Of a stretch of 8,847 nt of DNA, positions 1 to 5,616 are shown in pieces. Position numbers and translations under genes: made by a program. A model generated the notes under the pieces. It worked only from the letters and a program-made list of their open reading frames with translations, was not told where the DNA came from and searched no databases. Source of the DNA: an uncultured Bacteroidota bacterium (GTDB taxonomy: Bacteria > Bacteroidota > Bacteroidia > Chitinophagales > Chitinophagaceae); the NCBI GenBank assembly GCA_946479615.1, contig CAMLGR010000176.1:1-8847 (forward strand), given 5' to 3'. Position 1 is the stretch's first letter; the number at the start of each line of letters is the position of its first letter.

Positions 1-2
1 TC

Positions 3-10
3 TAAATTTG
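3..10 (+). promoter_or_regulatory. possible Bacteroidota -7 box at left edge
   Basis: TAAATTTG fits the Bacteroidota -7 consensus TAnnTTTG exactly. The matching -33 TTTG would lie outside the window, so only half the promoter can be judged. A transcript would start near position 15-17 and cross the repeat blocks. An 8-base degenerate motif in AT-rich DNA is common by chance, so this is weak. Confidence 0.2.
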
Positions 11-53
11 AAATAGAGTTTTGATACAGTCTTGTGAACAACAGGATTCAAAT

Positions 54-107
54 GAGGTCCTGCGCAGCAGACGTCCGAGCGAGGTCTTACGCAGCAGACC
101 TCGCGAT
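54..107. repeat. two tandem 27-bp dyad-symmetric repeats
   Basis: Two adjacent 27-bp units, 54-80 and 81-107, share GAGGTC, a GCAGCA core and a GAC(G/C)TC end. The second unit contains a perfect 6-bp inverted repeat, GAGGTC (81-86) and GACCTC (97-102), around a 10-base spacer. The first has the same layout with one mismatch (GACGTC, 70-75). The repeats are therefore both direct and palindromic. They could bind a dimeric protein, form tandem hairpins in RNA, or be part of a dispersed intergenic element. Confidence 0.75.
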
Positions 108-152
108 CCAAAAACACAATGGAACATCCTTCCTCATCAGAGTCGGCTTTGC

Positions 153-257
153 CAGACCCTGATGGGACACTGGCTTCAACAGACCCTGATGAGACATCGC
201 CTTCAGATCCTGATGAGACACCGTCCTCACCAGATCCTGGCAGGCACCATTTGGCCT
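153..257. repeat. imperfect tandem repeat, 27/24/27-bp spacing
   Basis: Four units start with CAGA(C/T)CCTG at 153, 180, 204 and 231, so spacings are 27, 24 and 27 bp. All are multiples of three. The core CCTGATGAGACA is shared by the middle units, with one G in the first, and the fourth unit diverges after CCTGG. A more degenerate unit may lie upstream at about 129-152. In the plus frame from the ATG at 119 the repeat encodes DPDGT/DPDET motifs; on the other strand it encodes SGS-type motifs. In-phase spacing with one 24-bp unit fits a coding origin, but no complete gene is visible. Confidence 0.7.
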
Positions 258-352
258 GAACCTGCTGTGTCCCAGTCTTTCTTACTTCCCCTAATATCAT
301 CTCCCATAGTATAGCAGAAAATGAATACTTTAGATGCCTATAAAAAAACGTC

Positions 353-2299
353 GTGACCTTTTTCAACAAGCCCGTACTCCTCCTTTTTACTCTATTATGT
401 GTTGTCACCCTTGATATCCGGGCACAGGTTTGCCAGGGAAGCCTGGGTGATCCGCTTGTTAATATCACGTTTGGAGCAGGCGCCAATCCCGGACCCTCCT
501 TAACAGCTGCCGCTACCAGCTACCAGTATATTGCCGGCGATTGCCCCAATGATGGCTTTTATACCGTCAGGAGTAATACCAGCAATTGTTTCGGCGATTC
601 CTGGCATAATCTCGCGACTGATCATACAGGAGATCCCAATGGTTATTTCATGCTTGTCAATGCCTCCTTTCAACCTGGTATATTTTATCTCGATACCGTA
701 AAAGGATTATGTACGGGCACTACTTATGAGTTTGCGGCCTGGGTAACCAGCGTACTGAAATCATCGGCCTGTAATAATGCCGGTATTCAACCCAACCTGA
801 GCTTTACCATTGAAAAAACAGATGGCACTATATTAAATACCTATACCACCGGCAATATTCCCAACCTGGCTTCGCCCGCCTGGCAGCAGTATGGCTTTTT
901 CTTTGCTACACCGGTAGGTGTATCCGATATCGTATTGAAGATCGCAAATAGCTCACCCGGTGGTTGTGGTAATGATATTGCATTGGATGATATCACTTTC
1001 CGCCCCTGCGGTCCCCAATTAAATATTGCTATTACCGGTAATCCCCAACCGAATGTGACCATTTGTGAAGGCAGTTCCTATTCATTTACATTGGGTGGCG
1101 CCTTGGGTGCAGGATTCAGCAATCCGTTATTGCAATGGCAGACAAGCGTCAACGGAGGCCCCTGGACAGATATTATTGGTTCGCCGGGTAATCCATCATA
1201 CTTGATAAATTTTCCGGCAACTACATTACCTGGCACCTATGCATACCGGTTGTCTGCCGCAGAGGCCGGCAATATGAGTACGCTCAAATGCAGGGTAGCG
1301 TCCCAACCCGTCAGTGTTAACGTAGCTGCAGTACCGGTAACTATAGTTACTATCAATTCACCCCAATGCGAAAAAAGTACATTGATATTATCAGCCCAAG
1401 GAGGCATTGATTACCAGTGGACAGGTCCCAATAGTTTTGCTGCTTCCGGCGCATCGGTGTCGGTTCCCAATATACAAATGAGTAATGCAGGGAAGTATTA
1501 TGTACTGGTAAAAAATGCAGATGGATGCACACATCCCGATTCGGTCATGGCCATCATCAATGCCAACCCGGTAGCGGCTGTTCCTTTTTCGGATACGCGT
1601 ATTTGTGAAGGTGATGATATTACACTCGGAAGCAGTGGCGGTATTTCATATCAATGGTTTCCCGTCACGGGTTTATCGGCAACAGATGTTCCCGGTCCTG
1701 TAGCAAGACCAACCGATACTATTACTTATCACGTAGTTGTTACAAATCAATTTTCCTGTCGTGATACGGCTGATATCACCGTGAATGTAGTAGAAAGACC
1801 GCGCGCAAATGCAGGGCCGGATCAATATGTGATCAAAGGAAATCCAACACAACTACTGGCAGAAGCCTCCGGGCAGAATACCAGTTATTCCTGGTCTCCA
1901 CCCATATTTATGAATGATCCACTGGCATTACAACCCACTGTTACTCCATTGATCGATACCAATTACCTGTTAACGGTTATTTCCAATGAAGGATGTGGCA
2001 CCGCGACTGATATGGTTTGGGTATATGTCTATCCTGATATCTATATACCCAATGTATTTTCTCCGAATAATGATGGACATAATGATACCTGGTCGATCCC
2101 TGCGTTAAGAGCGTATTCAGAATTTACCATTTCTGTATACAACCGCTATGGACAGTTGATCTTTTACACAAAGAACAACGCCAAACCCTGGGATGGAAAA
2201 TACAAGGGGCAGCCTCAGCCTGCTGACGGGTATGTGTATGTAGTAAAGTTAAAAGACGGTAAAAAAGTATTCAAAGGGACTTTGCTTATTGTCCGGTAA
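353..2299 (+). CDS. type IX secreted surface protein with gliding-motility-type C-terminal domain
   Basis: A 648-residue secreted protein, probably attached to the cell surface. Residues 1-24 form a signal peptide (hydrophobic core 8-20, likely cut before Q25). Residues about 35-220 look like a galactose-binding or DUF642-like jelly-roll module ending in DIALDDITFRPCG. Three or four Ig/PKD/SprB-like modules follow at about 222-325, 327-403, 404-481 and 482-560, two of them with CEG near the start and a YQW core. Residues 562-648 are a gliding-motility-associated (CHU_C, TIGR04131-type) domain: IYIPNVFSPNNDGHND, YNRYG, WDG and ADGYVYVV are all present. That domain is the type IX secretion signal, so export in two steps is well supported. 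The ligand is unknown; the N-terminal module suggests a glycan. The only usable start in frame is GTG at 353, because a TAA lies at 341-343. An upstream ATG at 321 is out of frame by one base. Confidence 0.93.
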   Translation: MTFFNKPVLLLFTLLCVVTLDIRAQVCQGSLGDPLVNITFGAGANPGPSLTAAATSYQYIAGDCPNDGFYTVRSNTSNCFGDSWHNLATDHTGDPNGYFMLVNASFQPGIFYLDTVKGLCTGTTYEFAAWVTSVLKSSACNNAGIQPNLSFTIEKTDGTILNTYTTGNIPNLASPAWQQYGFFFATPVGVSDIVLKIANSSPGGCGNDIALDDITFRPCGPQLNIAITGNPQPNVTICEGSSYSFTLGGALGAGFSNPLLQWQTSVNGGPWTDIIGSPGNPSYLINFPATTLPGTYAYRLSAAEAGNMSTLKCRVASQPVSVNVAAVPVTIVTINSPQCEKSTLILSAQGGIDYQWTGPNSFAASGASVSVPNIQMSNAGKYYVLVKNADGCTHPDSVMAIINANPVAAVPFSDTRICEGDDITLGSSGGISYQWFPVTGLSATDVPGPVARPTDTITYHVVVTNQFSCRDTADITVNVVERPRANAGPDQYVIKGNPTQLLAEASGQNTSYSWSPPIFMNDPLALQPTVTPLIDTNYLLTVISNEGCGTATDMVWVYVYPDIYIPNVFSPNNDGHNDTWSIPALRAYSEFTISVYNRYGQLIFYTKNNAKPWDGKYKGQPQPADGYVYVVKLKDGKKVFKGTLLIVR

Positions 2300-2310
2300 T
2301 GGATCGTGCC

Positions 2311-2437
2311 AGGTTTTAGATGTTAAGTGTTAGGTGTTAAATGTCTTTAAATTGAACATTTGGAATGTAATGCAAAGTCATTTCAGTAATCAACCTAAAA
2401 TTTAAAATCTAATACCTAACATCAATACCTAAAACCT
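2311..2437. repeat. imperfect inverted repeat between convergent genes, possible bidirectional terminator
   Basis: The left arm has AGGTTTTAG (2311-2319) and TGTTAGGT (2328-2335). The right arm has the exact complements ACCTAACA (2414-2421) and CTAAAACCT (2429-2437), so the blocks pair in order with 8 versus 7 unpaired bases between them. The left arm is also a degenerate 7-8-bp tandem repeat of TGTTARR. The right arm overlaps the pectinesterase stop codon (TAG, 2431-2429). A second small stem, AAATGT (2339-2344) with ACATTT (2356-2361), lies in the loop. Placement between convergent genes suggests bidirectional termination or a dispersed repeat. No classic U-tract is seen. Confidence 0.6.
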
Positions 2438-3394
2438 TTCCGGCTTCCAATCTCTAAAAACATTATAAATAGTAACAGCCGCCGCTTCTTCCGCTGTTAA
2501 TTGTTTTGACCAGGCAATGCGTTTGGATGGGTCAATGGAAGCTCCATAGTTCTCAAATTCGCTGTACCGGGTATTTTTATAACTATCAGTGTTATTCCAG
2601 GCCGACCAACCTTCTGCACGTATATGCGCACCAATAAAGCAATGCATATAGATCACAGAAGCATACGGGCGCCAGGGTCTTCCCAGCGAAGCGCTGTGGA
2701 TACTGGTATCTCCGGTAAGAATACATTCATTAAATACATATCCGAAAGGATGATCCTTTGGCGTGGAGGCAGCCGTTACATGCGAGTTCTTCTTACTATG
2801 AATATGACAACGCTGGAACCAAACAGTAGAGGAACCAAAAATAAAATCGGTCGTACCTTCTATATAGCAATCCTCGTAGTATTGCCGGCTTTTTTCATTA
2901 TTGGTGAAAAGAATATCCTGGTTGCCGGTAAAACGGCAATTGATAAAGATGGCTTTATCGCCATCCGATTCTACAGCCACCGCCTGGCCGGCGCTGAAAC
3001 CGGCATCATTCTGAAAACTGATATTCTTCGCATGAAAATTATCCGCCTTGATCAAAAAACTCCAGGAGGTCCGGGTATTGATGGTATCACCTGCCGGAGA
3101 AACTTTACCTGTATGATCGTCATAGGTTAATACAGTCTTGAATTTATCTTCACCTGTGAGAGTTACAAAGTTTTTAGATGAATCCAGGTGAAGTTTCTCC
3201 TTATAAATACCATTTTTTACATAAACCGTCACCGGTTTTGTATTATTCCGGGGAATGGCATCGAAAGCAGCCTGTACTGTTTTGTATTGACCCGATCCAT
3301 CCTGCGCGACAATGATCTTTTTGATCTGAGCATTGGCCGGGAGGTAAAAGATAATCATCACTAGAATTACCTGTATATTTTTTCTCGTTGGCAT
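2429..3394 (-). CDS. pectinesterase (pectin methylesterase, CE8 family), exported
   Basis: A 321-residue right-handed beta-helix esterase that removes methyl groups from pectin homogalacturonan. Residues 1-22 are a signal peptide (ANA before Q23), so it acts in the periplasm or outside. Family hallmarks appear in order: AQDGSGQYKTVQAA (30-43), GQAVAV (136-141), GNQDILF (157-163), YIEGTTDFIFG (177-187) and LGRPW (237-241). By comparison with the Erwinia enzyme, the catalytic set is present: Q159, D160, D183 and R239, with Q137 in the substrate-side QAVA motif. The usual QDTL is QDIL here, which keeps the catalytic Asp. Length is normal for a single-domain bacterial enzyme. No pectate lyase, SusC/D pair or sugar-uptake gene is adjacent. 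A long inverted repeat lies just upstream. The call is firm; preference for pectin over another esterified uronide is family inference. Confidence 0.95.
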   Translation of the reverse strand: MPTRKNIQVILVMIIFYLPANAQIKKIIVAQDGSGQYKTVQAAFDAIPRNNTKPVTVYVKNGIYKEKLHLDSSKNFVTLTGEDKFKTVLTYDDHTGKVSPAGDTINTRTSWSFLIKADNFHAKNISFQNDAGFSAGQAVAVESDGDKAIFINCRFTGNQDILFTNNEKSRQYYEDCYIEGTTDFIFGSSTVWFQRCHIHSKKNSHVTAASTPKDHPFGYVFNECILTGDTSIHSASLGRPWRPYASVIYMHCFIGAHIRAEGWSAWNNTDSYKNTRYSEFENYGASIDPSKRIAWSKQLTAEEAAAVTIYNVFRDWKPERF

Positions 3395-3426
3395 GCATTC
3401 ATTTTAAGTACAGAAAGATACTGCAT

Positions 3427-3583
3427 CTCTGTGTAACTCTGTGTCTCCTCTATGGCCCTCTGCGTATAATTCTTTTAGGAGAGTTTCTACTCATAAGAAA
3501 ATCTTAGGATCGGCTTTTGCCTGCTACATTACTCCCGGAGTTATACGCAGAGGGCCACAGAGGAGACACAGAGGACCACGGAG
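3427..3583. repeat. long inverted repeat with 32-bp arms and 71-bp spacer
   Basis: Arms 3438-3469 and 3541-3572 are reverse complements over 32 bp with a single mismatch (A at 3452). Outward, 3427-3437 and 3573-3583 pair at 7 of 11 positions, giving 38 of 43 overall. The left arm is itself a degenerate ~10-bp repeat, CTCTGTGT, CTCTGTGT, CTCTATGG and CTCTGCGT, starting at 3427, 3437, 3448 and 3458. The right arm ends 3 bp before the pentapeptide-gene stop codon; the left arm ends 32 bp before the pectinesterase start. No flanking target duplication or transposase was seen. Possible readings are a terminator isolating the two co-oriented genes, a MITE-like remnant, or a dispersed intergenic repeat. 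Confidence 0.85.
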
Positions 3584-3586
3584 GGG

Positions 3587-4153
3587 TTAGCTTATGTCAA
3601 GGTCGTATTTTCCGAGGAGGCCCGGCAAACCCGTAAGGGAGAATTTTGCTTTTTTGATCTTGTTTATTTCCGGGTCGATAGAATAATTAAACGAAGTATG
3701 AAAATCAGTTTTTTCCAAAATCGTATTCTCAAACTTTGCATTCCCCAGATCGCAGTTATTGAAAACGACACTACTTAAATCTGCTTCCGTAAAATCAACG
3801 TCCCTGAATTGTGAATTGGTAAAGACCGTTTTCTTCAGCTTACATTTATAAAAAGAAGACTGATCCAGGTTGCAATTCTCCACCCTGATAGAAAATCCAA
3901 ATACCCTGCACTGTTCGAAGGGCAGCCCGATCATTTTATTATCCCTGAATAATATATCATTGAAAACCGTATCCGCCAGTTTCACCAGACTGAGATTACA
4001 GCCGGTAAACTCACATTCCAGGAAACTGATCCCGCTGAAACTGGTATTGGAAAAATCACAGTTGAGAAAAATACAATTCTCGTACTCCCCTTTCGGTAAA
4101 GTTGTTTTCGTAAAATCAGTTTTTTCAAATTTTTTATCGGTAAAGAGTTGCAT
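3587..4153 (-). CDS. pentapeptide-repeat protein, Qnr/McbG-like
   Basis: A 188-residue protein that should fold as a right-handed quadrilateral beta-helix. Residues 5-89 divide without gaps into 17 pentapeptides ending in F, L, Y, M, V or I, for example LNCDF (30-34), SNTSF, SGISF, LECEF and TGCNL. A seven-residue irregular step follows (90-96, RVENCNL), then 11 more pentapeptides (97-151) such as YKCKL, TEADL and NNCDL. One break splitting the coil into two parts recalls Qnr proteins, which mimic DNA and protect gyrase from quinolones, but Qnr is about 215-218 residues with extra loops. The tail (152-188) has IDPEINKIKKAKFS and GLPGLLGKYDL, possibly a dimerising segment. There is no signal peptide, so it is cytoplasmic. 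The fold is certain; gyrase protection is untested inference. The gene diverges from 4248 across a palindrome. Confidence 0.9.
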   Translation of the reverse strand: MQLFTDKKFEKTDFTKTTLPKGEYENCIFLNCDFSNTSFSGISFLECEFTGCNLSLVKLADTVFNDILFRDNKMIGLPFEQCRVFGFSIRVENCNLDQSSFYKCKLKKTVFTNSQFRDVDFTEADLSSVVFNNCDLGNAKFENTILEKTDFHTSFNYSIDPEINKIKKAKFSLTGLPGLLGKYDLDIS

Positions 4154-4161
4154 AATTCATT

Positions 4162-4169
4162 CAAAAATA
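4162..4169 (-). promoter_or_regulatory. possible -7 box for the pentapeptide gene
   Basis: On the minus strand TATTTTTG matches TAnnTTTG and ends 8 bp before the ATG at 4153, which would give an almost leaderless message. No TTTG is found 19-21 bases further upstream. It overlaps the left end of the 13-bp palindrome by two bases. In such AT-rich DNA chance is likely. Confidence 0.2.
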
Positions 4170-4204
4170 AAATTAAAAATACCAGTACGCGATTTTTAAT
4201 TTTA
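4168..4204. promoter_or_regulatory. perfect 13-bp palindrome in a divergent promoter region
   Basis: TAAAATTAAAAAT (4168-4180) and ATTTTTAATTTTA (4192-4204) are exact reverse complements around an 11-base spacer that is the only GC-containing stretch. Three further pairs could form beyond one mismatch (4164-4166 with 4206-4208). The element sits between the divergent starts at 4153 and 4248. It could be an operator for both genes or a hairpin in the 5' leader of one. Composition alone makes A/T inverted repeats fairly likely, but 13 consecutive pairs is long. Confidence 0.6.
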
Positions 4205-4247
4205 CTTTGACCTGCTGTCTCTTTGATTTTTGATTAAACTCAACCTC

Positions 4248-4770
4248 ATGCGAATCATTATCATCCTTGCATGTTGTGCACTCCCTGCCCTCCAGGCTAC
4301 CGCACAAAAGAAATTAAAGTATGATATCAGTAAGACTACCGGCGACACCAGTTATCATACTCCAGAAGACCGCCTGTATGTAAAAGCAGGAAGTAAAGGT
4401 TCGATTGCCGACCAGATCAAAAGTTCCGTGTACCGCAGAGGAAATGCATTCATGATCTGCTTTTCCATAGAGACGGGAAGAACAAGTGTGCTCTCGATCG
4501 AAGAAGGCGATGCCGCCGGTATCACGTTACAGGATGGGACTACGATCAGCTTAAATAATACCTCCTTCCTACCAGAAATCAGGTGTCACCCACAGGGACT
4601 ATGGCTGTTATATTTTTGGATTTTACCGCTTGAATGCGGCTGCTATCCGGTCGTTAAAAGCATCACCGGTCAGTTCTATCCGTGTGCATACATCCGCAGG
4701 AAATTTCGATTATGATATAAAAGGAAAATTCGCGGATGTGATCGCTGACCAGCTCACAAAGTTCGATTGA
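4248..4770 (+). pseudogene. small exported protein of unknown function, frame broken by one base near 4569
   Basis: The ATG at 4248 opens a signal peptide (MRIIIILACCALPALQATA, cut before Q). The mature part contains YHTPEDRLYVKAGSKGSIAD and a later TLQDGTTISLNNTSF. The frame continues to a stop at 4713-4715, but after 4569 it reads as Cys/Trp-rich text unlike the rest. Skipping one C at 4568/4569 moves to a frame that reads YQKSGVTHRDYGCYIFGFYR, then SIRVHTSAGNFDYDIKGKF and ADVIADQLTKFD, ending at TGA 4768-4770. The repaired product has 173 residues, and its last part looks like a normal soluble domain. So this is a frameshifted gene or a one-base sequence error. It stops 4 bp short of the converging DUF1801 gene. 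I do not recognise the family; a periplasmic or lipid-free exported location is inferred from the signal peptide only. Intact in-frame reading would be 4248-4715. Confidence 0.7.
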
Positions 4771-4774
4771 TGTA

Positions 4775-5164
4775 TTATGCGCGCCTGGCTTTTTTCAGAT
4801 CTTTAAGATACCGGATCCTGAATTTCACGATCCTTTTGATCAGCCCGACAGGAAGCGGTTGATCCAGCGGAAACTGCACTGTGCTTTTGGGGCCTTTATA
4901 CCGGGCGAGCTCTTCTTTAAAAGCCGGCACTTCTCTTGGCGCAGGATATAAACCAATATGATTTTTGAACCCGGCAAAGAATACCAGGTTCGTTCCGTCC
5001 AGTACAAAACCAGGGATAGCATATTTGATCGCTTCCGTGGCTTTGGGAGCAGCCTGCTGCATAATCACCCTCATTTTTTGCAGCAATGCCTGTGTTTGAT
5101 CCGGGAAACCCGCAATGTATTCATCGATATTTTTCGCTACAGGTCTTCTGGTTGCTTTTGCCAT
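4775..5164 (-). CDS. DUF1801 (YdhG-like) protein
   Basis: A 129-residue soluble protein covering essentially a whole DUF1801 domain. Visible marks are NIDEYIAGFPDQTQALLQKM near the start (13-32), the central EAIKYAIPGFVLDG (44-57), LVFFAGFKNHIGLYP (60-74) and a basic C-terminal helix, IKRIVKFRIRYLKDLKKA. Members are widespread cytoplasmic proteins of the YjbR/CyaY-like alpha/beta group; frataxin-like iron handling has been proposed for some relatives, but function here is unknown. There is no signal peptide. ATG at 5164 is the natural start, with MAKATRRP leading straight into the domain. A -7 box (5235-5228, minus) lies about 64 bases upstream, suggesting a single-gene unit. Its stop faces the preceding gene's stop across 4 bp, leaving no room for a separate terminator. 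Confidence 0.92.
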   Translation of the reverse strand: MAKATRRPVAKNIDEYIAGFPDQTQALLQKMRVIMQQAAPKATEAIKYAIPGFVLDGTNLVFFAGFKNHIGLYPAPREVPAFKEELARYKGPKSTVQFPLDQPLPVGLIKRIVKFRIRYLKDLKKARRA

Positions 5165-5227
5165 ACAGAGATGATGTTAAGTTTTAAGGAATAAAAGGGA
5201 AGATCATTCATTCCCATTTCAGTACAA

Positions 5228-5235
5228 CAAATCTA
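5228..5235 (-). promoter_or_regulatory. candidate -7 box for the DUF1801 gene
   Basis: The minus strand reads TAGATTTG, an exact TAnnTTTG match, giving a start near 5221 and a leader of roughly 55-60 bases before the ATG at 5164. No good TTTG lies 19-21 bases upstream, so support rests on one box plus sensible distance. Confidence 0.35.
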
Positions 5236-5292
5236 GCGGTTGACTATAATATAGATACTGTGCAGATACGACAATTTACAGGGCCGGTTGCG

Positions 5293-5535
5293 TCAAAGCG
5301 GCCGGTTGCCCGGACCATATTTTTTCCATAGCCCGATGATAACAATAGCAAGAGGGATCGCGGCCAATAATAATACGAGAATGACCGACCAGGTTTTATT
5401 CAGTAATAGCAGGAGAATACCGGCGCCGATACATATACATAAGCCAATCACGAAAACCATCGCTGTTCCTTTACCTGCAGGATCAGTACCGTTAGGCAGA
5501 ATAAATATAGGGCAGACCCAAATAAGGAGAAGCAA
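5293..5535 (-). CDS. small multi-spanning membrane protein of unknown function
   Basis: About 80 residues, very hydrophobic, with three likely membrane spans (about 1-13, 25-46 and 49-68), a short NGTDPAGKG loop between the first two and a polar end, WKKYGPGNRPL. TDPAGKG-type loops occur in small uncharacterised Bacteroidota membrane proteins as I remember them; this was not searched. The start is doubtful: the open frame begins at 5574 with no ATG, so only TTG at 5535 is available. In another frame, ATG at 5573 gives MMIAAWIAIA then a stop. Adding one base near 5545 would join this to EVLLLIWVCPIFIL and make a complete first helix, so the true gene may run 5293-5573 with a one-base loss. It lies about 43-80 bp downstream of the response regulator on the same strand and may share its message. 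Confidence 0.55.
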   Translation of the reverse strand: MLLLIWVCPIFILPNGTDPAGKGTAMVFVIGLCICIGAGILLLLLNKTWSVILVLLLAAIPLAIVIIGLWKKYGPGNRPL

Positions 5536-5616
5536 TACTTCTATGCAATGGCTATCCAGGCGGCTATCATCATCCTAAATAAATGTATAGGCAAATATAG
5601 ACCTGCGATGGATCTA

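Larger units (their letters stand above)
1..300 (-). other. ambiguous open frame(s) over the repeat region; possible partial CDS
   Basis: No gene is secure here, yet three overlapping frames are open. On the minus strand an ATG at 300-298 opens at least 100 codons that run off the left edge without a stop. That product would be Gly/Ser/Asp/Glu-rich in the middle, with 8-9-residue repeats around SGS, then a 9-residue repeat built on EVCC/DVCC. On the plus strand an ATG at 119 gives 46 residues (stop 257-259) rich in DPDE-T-PS repeats, and a TTG at 21 gives 97 residues with 9-residue repeats. A 27-bp tandem repeat is divisible by three, so one open unit keeps the frame open; this explains much of the openness without selection. 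I match none of the products to a known family. The minus frame is the longest, but I do not call it a gene. Confidence 0.25.

Noticed and set aside
54..257. CRISPR array in the left repeat region
   Set aside because: The units are contiguous, with no unique spacers between them.
2624..3130. 168-residue plus-strand open frame inside the pectinesterase
   Set aside because: Antisense shadow of a gene with all family motifs; the product has no recognisable domain.
3413..3420. TATCTTTC on the minus strand as a -7 box for the pectinesterase
   Set aside because: The last consensus base is wrong and no -33 TTTG lies at the right distance.
3427..3583. CRISPR-like array or complete transposon at the long inverted repeat
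   Set aside because: The ~10-bp internal units lack spacers, and there is no transposase frame or clear target duplication.
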